Shown here one piece after another: positions 1-12,700 of a DNA stretch of 64,000 bases. Made by a program: the position numbers and the translations under genes. This DNA comes from Siphonodentalium dalli (lineage: Eukaryota; Mollusca; Scaphopoda; Gadilida; Siphonodentaliidae), in the NCBI GenBank assembly GCA_032622095.1, contig CP136067.1:38979549-39043548 (forward strand), given 5' to 3'. The notes under the pieces were generated by a model. That model was not told where the DNA came from, did no database searches, and saw nothing but the letters and a program-made list of their open reading frames with translations. Position 1 is the first letter of the stretch; every line of letters starts with the position of its first letter.

Positions 1-205
1 TGGCTTTTGTTTACATAACACAGCGTACGAAGTTGACAATATAATACTATTTACGCGATATTTATGATTGGTATAAGAACAACATATGTCTATTATTATT
101 TTATTTTTTGTGTGTGCAAAGTTAACATGTGTGGCTATTTTAATAGCATACCCACTGAGAAGGATATCCGTACCTTTAAGTCTCATCTTCGATATTCATA
201 CATTA
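1..205. repeat. Dispersed repeat, copy 1
   Basis: Starts GCTTTTGTTTACATAACA and is similar over about 200 bp to 42221-42430, same orientation, including the shared stretches GCGATATTT and CCGTACCTTTAA. It overlaps the region downstream of the VWDE-like stop codon. No coding content recognised. Confidence 0.6.
100..105 (-). terminator. Candidate poly(A) signal of the VWDE-like gene
   Basis: AATAAA on the minus strand (TTTATT on plus) about 430 nt after the stop codon, the first canonical hexamer downstream. It falls inside a dispersed repeat (1-205), so it may be fortuitous. Confidence 0.25.
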
Positions 206-532
206 TAGCATGGATATGTATAAAAATCTGCACGTTTGAAAAGCTATATTGTATAGAAGATTTTAGTAATTAAAACAGGGAAATTTATAATAAATAGATC
301 ATAACTTAAATGAGATTATAATTTCTAAAGGGTTGGTGATTTTTAAATATTGTGTCACAATAATCGATTGTGAGATATTTCAAATACAAATTCCAGAGAT
401 ATTTTTAGAAACTCCATTTGAATTATCAGGAAAGTTTGGCAAAACGATCGTCTGGCCCTAAGATATTGGTCGCCACTGGATATTTAAAGAATCGTATCAA
501 AAGATTCATATATTAGCTACAGGTATAGGCAC

Positions 533-779
533 CTATATCTTCTGATCATGATGCATTGCTGTTCCCTCTTCTCCGAAGCTCCCCGTATACACGAAACATT
601 CTGTCACACGAGGAGCACTGGGGATGGGGATGTTGTTGAAGCTGTAAGGTGGTGGTGGTGACCGCCCATATAAATAATCGACGTGCCCGCTCTCTTCGTG
701 TGACTGTCCTGATTTATGTACAGGTGGTTGTGTCGTCCCCCCTTTTCCTCGGCTCATCCCTACCCGGAGTGGCTTTGCA
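533..779 (-). CDS. Exon 16: cytoplasmic tail with PPPPY motif, stop
   Basis: Acceptor ATATCTTTGCAG, then one base completing Cys and 81 codons (residues 928-1008) to TAG at 535-533. The sequence begins AKPLRVGMSRGKGG, basic next to the membrane as expected for the inside, and carries YLYGRSPPPPYSF. PPxY motifs bind WW domains such as those of Nedd4-type ligases, so regulated turnover or trafficking is a possible inference. Tyr-rich and Pro-rich short tails of this type are also seen in CYYR1- and Shisa-like proteins. Confidence 0.75.
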
Positions 780-3700
780 CTGCAAAGATATAAGAACAGA
801 TCATGTTCACTAGAGTTTTATCCTCATTTCATCAAGAAAGGCCCTGTCATTTTATTGGTAGATGGAAACCGGTGTAGAGAATGGCTCCATGAACCGCGCG
901 TAGAAACCACTGTCTTACCTGTGGAAAACTGACAAACTTTCCAAGATAAACGAATCAGATTACATTCCCTTGCATTAGCCATAATTCCGCGCTAGCGTAC
1001 CTGTATTATAACCAACTTCGTAATCGTTGGGCATCATAATCATGATAATATACCACGTATCTTACCAACCACCTTGCATGTTATTCATTGTAATACAGGT
1101 TGAACATGTGTTGCTAAACACGCATTCTGATTGGTCGAGAGCTAATAACTTTTTTTTTCCATTCATAAGTATCGCCTGCTGATGTGTGAACAATTTCGAT
1201 TAGAGCACGTTGCTATTGACAACGCGCGTCGAAATGTCATCACACAGCTAGGAGGCGAAGGCTGATACATTTTAATGGAACTGCCATAATTTTATAGTTA
1301 ACCGAAATTCGTGAATCATGTGCACTGGCAAAATCAGTGTTGGGCCCGGTTTTTTAGATGGGATATGTTACAGCAAACCGCTATCAAATTATTTTGGCCT
1401 AACTTCTTGATATTCATTCTAAAAGGTGCCCTTTGCTCAAGCTTATTATTTGACTCAATATTTTCTAATTATACTGTATTGGCTCGACATAGGCTTAATC
1501 TATACAAATATATGCCTAAAGTGCATGTGTTTCTTCTGACTGTTCTGTACCCAAATAAAATGGCAGATTACCGTTTTAAATAAATTGTCCACACATGCAT
1601 GTGTATTACTGTATACTGAATGTACTAACCAGCAACAAATAAATATGACGCCACAGACAATAGCCAACAGAATTGCCCCCAACAAGCCACCAACAATTCC
1701 TCCAATGAGTGCAGCATCTGAAACAGGGATTACCGACAAATGGACAAAAATACGACATAACATTATCAAAACAATATTAGCTTAGGGGGGGGGGGTTGTA
1801 AACAAATTGCAGGAAGGTATGGCGGGGTGGGTGGATGTCCCGATATGCCCTTTTCACTCTCATGCAAATGTTCTATACTGAAGACCTATTATGCCCATAC
1901 TTAACATTTGTAACGATTAAAACATTATAACGGAAGAAAAACACCATTTCGTTTTTGAGGCCACACTATAGTTTTCATTTCATCCAGATATGTTGCATAC
2001 TGAGTCGAAGCATAACACATCTGTCCAGATCCATTAAAATGGTATGGCAAAAAAAGTTAAGAGAAAAACTGTGCAGAACCAGAATAATATATTATCAACA
2101 TAATAGTGTAAGTCAACAATCAAACTGGAACTTTCAACATTCTTGTAAACATAAAATTATAAAGAAATGGTCAATGGTATTCTAGCTAACTTGAGAGGGA
2201 ACCATGTCACTCATTACAATCAATGGGTGCCTGTGAATAGATATGGACACATGCTGAGAATCGCGGATTGCATGATTTGGGTTTAACATCTTTTCAGCCG
2301 AATATAACGTATACATAAGCTGTCATGCACATGGTAGACGACTTGTTTCGTGTATCTGGGCAATTTATCTTCTGTTTTTCGGGTGTCCGTAGTTTCTAAG
2401 TGCAATGGGGTGATTTCCCTGTGAAATTAATCCGCATTGTGTTTTTTTTTACTCCACCCGAAGAACCGTATGCAGTATCGAATATTAATTGGATGAAGAC
2501 TGATGGCTGCAGGGCATGACGAGGTATTTATTTATACACAGAGTAAAATCCAAGATGGTTGCGAGCGGCAGTCATCGGCAGCTATCTTGGATTATACTCT
2601 TTGCATAAATAAATCCTTCGCCATTCCCAACCCCGTCTGATCGTCACCAAACTTCATATGGATCTTCGGGGTGCCCACTAAATTAGCGCCAGCGGCCAAC
2701 TTAACATGACTAATTCTTTAGAAGTGATGAAGGATTCCTATTCACTGGCGGGAAATGTTAAGATGATGCGTTCATCAGAGGGCTGTTTTCTTTGATATTT
2801 TTGATTGTATTACACACAATGGCTCTATCTCGATTAGTTCAGACAGACAAAAGGCCGCGATGATGATAACTAGAGAAATGTATACGGTTCTTTTTCTTAA
2901 TAGCACCAGTTTTGCCCTCCAGAATCATAGTAGTAGTATGTGTACTAAGAATATTGGCATTCCACTTTTCTATAGTAACCTATGGGGGCCACCTCTAACC
3001 AATCCACTTTTACAATTACTAAGGATATATGGTTCACAGCCTGGATATCTAATCTATTAATTAAGATTACAATTAGTAATGTCATTTGATATACCCACAC
3101 TAATTTATTGAACGCGTTATTAGCTGTGTATTATACCTTGTATCAATGTTGGGGTCTATGAAATCAATAAGGATATACATGGTATGTGATACATACAAAT
3201 GTGATTAATCTAATGTATGTGTATCGGTAAATTGATATTTGCTTTCAGAGGTTATGCTATTACTGAAAGTAATATTCAGATTCATGGGTAAATATGATAT
3301 TTGTTTTCACAGGTTATGTGATTTCTCAAAGTTCTGTCAAATACATACAAGATATATATACCTTTATTCGTGTATCTGGATATTACTTTGTAAAATCACA
3401 TACCCTCTGAGAAAAAATCCCTAATTGTTTTCCAAATATATTTGCTGAAAAAGTTTGAGTTTGTTTACACAACATTGAAAGTGAAATTGATCAACAGTAA
3501 ACACCTTCTACTCAATAATCAAATTGCAATCGATCAACAGTAAACACTTTCTACTCAACATTGAAAGTGAAATCGATCAACAGTAAACACTTTCTACTCA
3601 ACATTGAACGTGAAAGATCAAGAGTAAACACTTTCTACTCAACATTGAAAGTGAAATCGATCAAAAGTAAACACTTTCTACTCAACATTGAAAGTGAAAT

Positions 3701-6700
3701 CGATCAACAGTAAACAGTTTCTACTCAACATTGAAAGTGAAATCTATCAACAGTAAAGTGAGTAAAAAGTGTTTACTGTTGATCGATTTCACTTTCAATG
3801 TTGGGTAGAAAGTGTTTACTGTTGATCGATTGTACTTCCAATGTTGACTAGAAAGTGTTTACTTTTGATCAATTTCCCTTTCAATGTTGACTAGAAAGTG
3901 TTGACTGTTGATCGATTTCACTTTCAATTTTTACTAGAAAGTGTTTACTGTTGATCGATTGCACTTCCGATGTTGAGTAGAACGTGTTTACTGTTGATCG
4001 ATTTCGCTTTCAATGTTGACTAGAAAGTGTTTACTTTTGATCGATTTCACTTTCCATGTTGAGTAGAAAGTGTTTACTCTTGATCTTTCACTTTCAACGT
4101 TGAGTAGAAAGTGTTTACTGTTGATCGATTTCACTTTCAATGTTGAGTAGAAAGTGTTTACTCTTGATCTTTCACGTTCAATGTTGAGTAGAAAGTGTTT
4201 ACTGTTGATCGATTTCACTTTCAATGTTGAGTAGAAAGTGTTTACTGTTGATCGATTGCAATTTGATTATTGAGTAGAAGGTGTTTACTGTTGATCAATT
4301 TCACTTTCAATGTTGTGTAAAAAGTGTTTACTGTTGATCGATTGCAGTTTGATTATTGAGTAGAACGTGTTTACTGTTCGTCAATTTCACTTTCAATGTT
4401 GAGTAGAAAGTGTTTACTCTTGATCTTTCACTTTCAATGTTGAGTAGAACGTGTTTACCTTTGATCGATTTCACTTTCAATGTTGGTAGAAAGTGTTAAC
4501 TGTTTATCGATTGCACTTTCAATGTAGAGTAGAAAGTGTTTATTATTGATGGATTGTTGTTTCGATGTTAGGTAGAAAGTGTTCACTGTTGATCGATTGC
4601 ACTTTCTATGTTGAGTAGGAAGTGTTTACTCTTGATGTTTCACTTTCAATGTTGAGTATAAAGTGTTTACTGTTGAACGCTCTCAATATCAATATTGAGT
4701 AGAACATGATTACTGTTGATCGATTGCTCTCTCAGTGTTGAGTTGAAAATGTTTACTGTTGATCGATTGCACTTTCAATATTGAGTACAAAGTGTTTACT
4801 GTTGATCCATTTCACTTTCACTATTGAGTAGAACATGTTTCTCTTGATCTTTCACTTTCAGCGTTGAGTAGAAAGTATTTACTGTTGATCTTTCACTTTC
4901 AATGTTGAGTAGAAAGTGTTTACTGTTGATCTTTCACTTTCAATGTTGAGCACAAAGTGTTTACTCTTCATCGATTTCACTTTCAATATTGAGTAGAACA
5001 CGTTTACTCTTGATCGTTCACTTCTAATGATGAGTAGAACGTGTTTACTGTTGATCGATTTCGCTTTTAATTTTGAGTAGAAAGCGTTTACTGTTGATGG
5101 ATTGAACTTTCGATGTTGAGTAGAAATTGTTTACTGCTGATCGATTTAACTTTCAATATTGAGTAGAAAGTATTTACTGTTGATCGATTGCACTTTCAAT
5201 GTTGAGCAGGAAGTGTTCACTGCTGATCGCTCTCAATATCAATAGAGTAGAACGTGTTTACTGTTGATCGATTTCACTTTCAATGTAGAGTAGAAAGTGT
5301 TTACTGTTGAATATTACACTTTCAATGTTGAGTAGAAAATGTTTCCTGTTGAACATTGCACTTTCAATATTGAGTAGAAAGTGTTTACTGTTGATCGATT
5401 TCACTTTCCATGTGGAGTAGAAAGTGTTTACTGTTGAATATTGCACTTTCAATGTTGAGTAGAAAATGTTTACTGTTGAACATTGCACTTTCAATATTGA
5501 GTAGAAAGTGTTTACTCTTGATCTTTCACTTTCAGCTTTGAGTAGAACGTGTTTACTGTTGATCTTTCATTTTCAATTTTGAGTAGAAAACATTTACTCT
5601 TGATCGTTCACTGTCAATGTTGAGTAGAAAGTGTTTACACTTGATCGTTCACTTTCAGCGTTGAGTAGAAAGCGTTTACTCTTGATCGTTCACTGTCAAT
5701 GTTGAGTAGAAAGTGTTTAAACTTGATCGTTCACTTTCAGCGTTGAGTAGAAAGCGTTTACTCTTGATCTTTCACTTTCAGCGTTGAGTAGAAAGTGTTT
5801 ACTCTTGATCTTTCACTTTCAATGTTGAGTAGAAAGTGTTTACTCGTGATCTTTCACTTTGAATTTTGAGTAGAAAGTGTTTACTTTTGATCTTTCACTT
5901 TTAGCGTTGAGTAGAAAGTGTTTACTGTTGATCTTTCACTTTCAATGATGAGTAGAAAGTGTTTACTCTTGATCGTTCGCGTTCAATATTGAGTAGAAAG
6001 TGTTTACTCTTCATCTTTCACTTTCAATGTTGAGTAGAAACTGTTGATCGACTTCACTTTCAATTTTGAGTGTAGAAAGTTTACTCGTTGAGGTAGAACT
6101 GGTTTACTCAACCATTTAATTAGCGTACCTTTGTGCTATAATTATACCGGCGTTGAGCTAGTAATCGTTGAGAGAAATTGTCCCCTGGAGTATTTGGATA
6201 ATGCCTTAAATCTCTACTATGGCCCAGAGATGATAATACATAGGGCTTGTTGATGCTCTGATCTGTTCTGATTGAGAACTTTATAACATTGAACAAACAA
6301 CACGGGGAATAATAATAAAAAAAATTATGGTTGTTTTAGTTCAGTCTATTTCATTATAGATGGTCTCAGCTTGATATTGTATGATTTGTATGTGTACCCA
6401 TTGAAAGATACACATAGTGTCGATGTCCGGATTGACCAGTCGCCGTTCGTCTGTCCGTTCAGCCGTATGTCTATTTTTACTAAACATTTTCTATACGATC
6501 GAAACCAATTTTTGTATATGAGTTTATCAACCCAAAATACAGATCGAGTTGGAATATGGGTTTGATCGAATTTTTATAGCCCTTTTCGAAAAATAATTTC
6601 ATCTTTAAAAAAAATTAGATTGAATTCCTTCCTCATTTCAACCAAAAAACAAAAACAAAAACAAACAAACATACATTAAAAAACAAATATAGTAAGATAT

Positions 6701-9700
6701 TTTTTTTAAAATAATTAAACAAAATTTCTTTTTATCAGTTTCATTTAGACTGAACTCCTTACCCAATTGGAATTGGACTATTTTTGGTGCTGTTATTGTG
6801 CTTCCGTATATCTAGACTGATATATTTGATATATATCTATATAGATATGTTTAAAACATTGTGTATTGTATTTTAAGATCTGTTCGAGTTTGATATAAAA
6901 AAAGTTAAATTAAGTTGTAGTTTGTATAATTCCATTTTCATAGTCGGCATAATAATATTGAAGATTGTTTGATGAATTATAACTATTTGTGAAACATTTT
7001 AAGTATCTAGATATATGGCATTTAGATATACGAATATAGGTACACACAATTTTATAGAAGTATATAGAAAAGTTCTGTTCATATACACGAATAAAGGTAT
7101 ATACATACATTTTGTATAGCACACGAATTAATATTTAACAATTCAATTGTATATTTGAAAAAAAATTGAGATATATCATAACGTCAACAAAATTCAAATT
7201 ATGGTTCAGTCATTAGTATTATCAGTGCATTACATGGTTATAGGCTGTATAGCACATATACAACTGTTTTGAACACCGACTAAGTTAGGTTCGTGTCAAA
7301 CGAAAAGGTAATCATATTCGTGTATCTGGGCAATTTGATTTGCATTGCGTTATTTAGTCTCTGCTGACCTTGTGTGATTTAGCAAAGTAATAGTTGAAAG
7401 TACATTGAGAAATAACATAACCTGTGAATACAAATATGATATTTACCTACAAATTTGGGTATTGATTTCAGTGATAACATACCCTCTGAAACCAAATATA
7501 AAATTTATTGACCCACGAGCAATAGATTAATAACATTTGCATGGATCACGTACCATGTATATACATATTGAATTCATATTGAATATTGACTCCAACTTTG
7601 ATATAAGGTATAATTTACAGCTAATCATTCGATAAATTAGTAAGTAACATTACTAATTGTAATCTTAATTAGTAGATTAGATAAATTTTTGGAAAAACGA
7701 TGAAAGGTAATTATTACCTGTGAAGAAATGGAACACAATAACTCCATTCTTCTGTATATTTGGCTGTCAAAATATTGAAAACGGTAGATATTGCCCCATT
7801 GCCCCAGAATCACTTACAAGTTGTGGTTGATGTATAAAATTTGCCATCCTGCCTTCTAAACATTGAACACTAACATGTCTGATGCACCTTGGTTAATTCT
7901 TTACTTAATTTGTCACCACTGACATTACCAGAAACTTGACACAAATATCTGGGGGGAAAATCAAGTAAAATGTAACTATCTTTGGTATGAAAGGTGTTTA
8001 TTGTTTTGATCTACCTTAAATGTGTCACACTAATGTGTTTATAAACCAAATTACTCAAAATGGCTTCCAAAATGGCAACCATTTTTTTCATATATCACAA
8101 ACGTTATTCTCTGCTGTTCAGAAAATGTAACAAATGTGACTCACTTGGTTATTATACATGGTGGATAATCAACTGACAACTAAATGTCCTATTCTGGTTG
8201 TCCCATTTCCTTATGGGGCATAATATATTAATTTTAAAGTTGCCTTATGGAATTTTGCCGATAAACTCTTTAGGGATACTGGATATATTTGTTTTGATTA
8301 AATGGGCAGAACTGAAATGAATCATAATCTGTGGCTATTCTGGCCTATTAGGATCAAAATTGATCAACTTGATACAGAGTGCAGGTCATGATGGCAACCA
8401 GAGAGTTACCGTATGGTCATAGATGATGTGAGTATGTATAAAGGGAGTTAGTGTATGATCATGAATGATGTGGATAGGTATACATGTTTAACTATATATT
8501 CTTGACTGGGTGGTCACGGTGAGATGTATGGGTATAAAAGTAGTGTATGGTCATGTGTGAGGTGAATAGGTATACATGGAGTGACTATGGTTATGTGTAC
8601 CTAATGTGGTTGTATGGACATTGCTGTGGCTTACAGTAAAGGCCTAGGTAATTGACTCCTTAACCATAGCAGATTTATGGGTAACTTTTCAGGATTTAGT
8701 TGGAAATATCGCTTGTTGTCATTCATCGGAGGAGAGCTCTCCTCCGATGAATGACAACAAGCGATATTTCCAACTAAATCCTGAAAAATTACCCATAATT
8801 CTGATGTGGTTAAGGAGTCGATTATTTTGAGCATTAATGTATATAAATAACGAGAGTAGCTAAATGGTCATATGCGTGTTTGTGTATATATGGAGTGACT
8901 GTATGGTCATGGGTGGGGTGTACATGTGTAACTTCTGTGGCTGTGTCGTCACAGGTGGGTGTATATGTATACATGTGTTGTCTGTGTGATCATGGGTGGG
9001 GTGAATGGATAAATATATGTGCATATATGTAATGCGTATAGGTGTGCATGGAATGACAGTAGTCATTATGTGCATGTGTACCTGTAGTATGCTGGATGGT
9101 CATTGCCGAGCGAGTGGATGGTCATGTGTATATGTACATGTATTTAACGAGTGGCTATATGACTATTGCTGTGGCAAAAAGGTATACAATGAGTGACTGT
9201 ATGGCCAATAGTGTGGTGAATATGTTTTTAGGGAGTGACTATATGGCCAATGGTGAGGTGAAAAGGTACACGGGGAGTGACTGTATGATCATGAATGTGG
9301 TGAATATGTATACAGGGTGTGACTAAATGGTCACGGGTCAGGTGTAGGAGTATACCAGGCGTGCCAGCATGGCTGTATGGTCATGTGTAGGGTGTATGAG
9401 TATACACACGTGTGGTTATAAGGTTATGGAGAGGTATGTGTATAAAATGAGTGGAAATATCACCATTAGTGAGGTGCACGTGCTTAACTGGAGTGATTCT
9501 ATAGTCATGTTTGGGGAGTATATGTATATGTTGCGTGTGTATTATGCCATGGGTTTGGTAAACATGAATACATAGAGTGAAACATGACCAATGCTGAGGT
9601 GAATAGGAATACAAGGATTGACTGTATGATCATGAGTGATCGTCACCTGGTGTGCCTGCATTGTGACTCATGTTAGTGGGTTGTGTGTACTTGTGTAACC

Positions 9701-12700
9701 TGGATGGCTATCGCTTTCCACAATAAATCAAGGACATATTAATCGATAGAGAGGTCATTCCAGAGAGTTCGCCATCTTGATGGCGTTTGTGCACAATGGA
9801 GGAAACGTTAAACTCCCTGACAATAGTTGATCAAATTAGATGCTAATGGGCAGGTGATTCAATCATTCAATTCAGTGATATCGATATGTCAAATATACAG
9901 AATAATGCACTTGTTGGGTTCCATTCCTTCACGGATAATGATTACCATCCAAAAAGGAAAAAACTCTTATGGAAATTGCTGGAAATACAATTAAAATATA
10001 TGGAAGTCATGGCTTATTCAGGAATTTGGTTTTGGAGAGTGACACAAGGAGTTAGCATGTGCCTTATGTGATCAACGTTCGATAAAAATTAAACAAGCTA
10101 GGTGGATAATGTTCCAGCAGAAGTTTGAGAATCAACAGAAGGTACTTGATATTTCTGATATGTGAGGAATCTTTACTACTACAGTCAAAATGAGTCAACA
10201 TGATAGCAAAATAGTGGAGACTTACAACCGTTGCCAAATCAACCACTCCCGATGTAGCATTTCATGGATAGACGGCCGATAGGCAATCTGAGCTGTTTGA
10301 CCCATTCTGTCATGAAGATGTTGCACAGGAATGCTATTGACTGATACCATCGCATTTTATAAAATTGATAGTGAAGATGAGTTTGCATAAACCGTTGGCA
10401 GTACTATTGCAATATATGGCATGAATTATATCAACTAGTCTGATTGACCTTTCAAGTTGAGTAGCATAAAGCATAAAATTGAAAGCATTAAGAAAATTAT
10501 CTTGGGGTAGGGTTAAGTTTAACTTTATTTCTTAATTCTGGTCTGGTGCATGATTATAGAATTTCATGTCTGGTATTGTGGATGAATTTGTGCTTATTGT
10601 GGTGCATGTTGTGCAGCTGTGTCCATAATACTGACAAAGTCTATAATAGAACAAACCAACTCTGAATGATGACTTTGTCAGTTTTCTGAGTGTTTACGAT
10701 ATATGCATAACCATGTTCACATACCTGTCAACACGCACACATAAGTAGTTGTTTTTTAACAAGTGTAGAAAAATCTGTATATTCTTTGCTCCACTTGTTA
10801 AAATAATAACGTGATATAGTCTAGGGGTTTAAACTATAAAAAATTAAAGCAATCAACAAACAAACTCAAACTTTTTCAGCAAATATATTTGGAAAACAAT
10901 TAGGGATTTGTTCTCAGAGGGTATGTGATTTTACAAAGTAATATCCAGATACACGGGCTAGCAAAGGTTTGTGACAAACCAAAATGGTAATTATATTCGT
11001 GTATCTGGGTAATTTGATTTCCATTGCGAAATTTACTCTCTGCATAGTCTTCGCTCACCTTGTGTGATTTAGCAAAGTAATAAACAGATAAAGGTATATA
11101 TATCTTGTATGTGTTTGACAGTACATTGAGAAATCACATAACCTGTGGGATAGCACAGGTTCGTGTCAAACCAAAATGGTAATTATATTCGTGTATCTGT
11201 GCAATTTGATTTCCATTGCGAAATTTACTCTCTGCATAATCTTTGCTCACCTTGTGTGATTTAGCAAAGTAATAACCAGATAAAGGTATATATATATATC
11301 TTGTATGTGTTTGACAGTACATGGAGAAATCACATAACCTGTGAATACAAATCTGATATTTACCCACAAATCTGGATATTGCTTTCAGTAATAACATACC
11401 CTCTGAAAGCAAATATCAAATTTACCGACACACATTTATTAGATTAATCTCATTTGTATGGACCACATACCATGTATATCCATATTGATTTCATAGACCC
11501 CAAAACTTTGATCTAAGGTTTAATTTACAGCTGATAATACATTCGATAAATTTGTAAGGGTATATCATATAACATTACTAAATGTAATCTTAATTAGTAG
11601 ATTAGATATCCAGGCTGTGAACCATATATCCCTAATAATTGTAAAAGTGGATTGGCTAGAGGTCACCCCATAGGTTACTATAGAAAAGTGGAATGCCAAT
11701 ATTCTTAGTACACATACTACTCATAGTCATTCAGCAGGATCCATCAACATCATAACGAATAGCAGGACCACCTAACCGGGGTGTTTTATTATAGGATGAC
11801 AAGTAATAGTTTATAAATACCAGATTCGGTCTCCTCTTTGTTAGCTTGCGTGCCTGTGAATAGATATGGACACATGCTGAGAATCGCGGATTGCATGATT
11901 TGGGTTTAACATCTTTTCAGCCGAATATAACGTATACATAAGCTGTCATGCACATAGTGGACGACTTGTTTCGTGTATCTGGGCAATTTGTCTTCTGTTT
12001 TTTGGGTGTCCGTAGTTTCTAAGTGCAATGGGGTGATTTCCCCGTGAAATTAATCCGCATTGTGTTTTTTTTTACTCCACCAGTAAAACGGACAACAAAA
12101 CAAAACTGTTTACTCCTTCTGATCGGGAAATTCTGCATGAGTTAACAAGGGTCATAACTCCGCTTAAAATTTGTGGACCGAACCAAAGTTCGAACTCGAC
12201 CTGGATTTTCTTGTGAGTAATCCATATATCAAATTTGAAAACGTAACTATCCAGAAGAATTATCAAATCGTAATTTAAAGATCGTCTGACATAAACTTTC
12301 CAACTTATTTTTTATGACAAAATGCAATGAAGAAAAGCACATGCGGTTCGAGACCAATTGAAACATTATTATAGGACGCATGTAGATACGTTCGCAGAAT
12401 GGGTTTTTGCAATTCTGTTTTCGTGATACTATATAGGGACTGGTGCAAAAATGGTCGGAAAAATACCAAAACCAGGGGGGAAATTTGGGTCAAGGCGTGG
12501 GCGAGTCCAAATTATGTTTTATCTGAACTTGTGACAGGCAGCAAAGTCCAACCCTTTACCAAAGTAGGGAGGGAGGGGTGTGGTGAAACACTCCGTGTCA
12601 CCACGTTCCAGGTCTGATTGAAGAGTCGCTAATTTCAGAGACTGAACCTGCGTCCATGGTGAAATACTTGGCGGAAGACAGAAATTTATCTCTCACGTCA

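Noticed and set aside
3988-5494. 78-codon minus frames with repeated NIES/NSKHFLL peptides
   Set aside because: Produced by the 41/43-bp minisatellite; unit lengths that are not multiples of three break any long reading frame.
8632-8841. Long perfect palindrome considered as a replication origin or terminator
   Set aside because: A diverged copy at 29496-29675 with TA/CAG ends shows it is a mobile foldback family.
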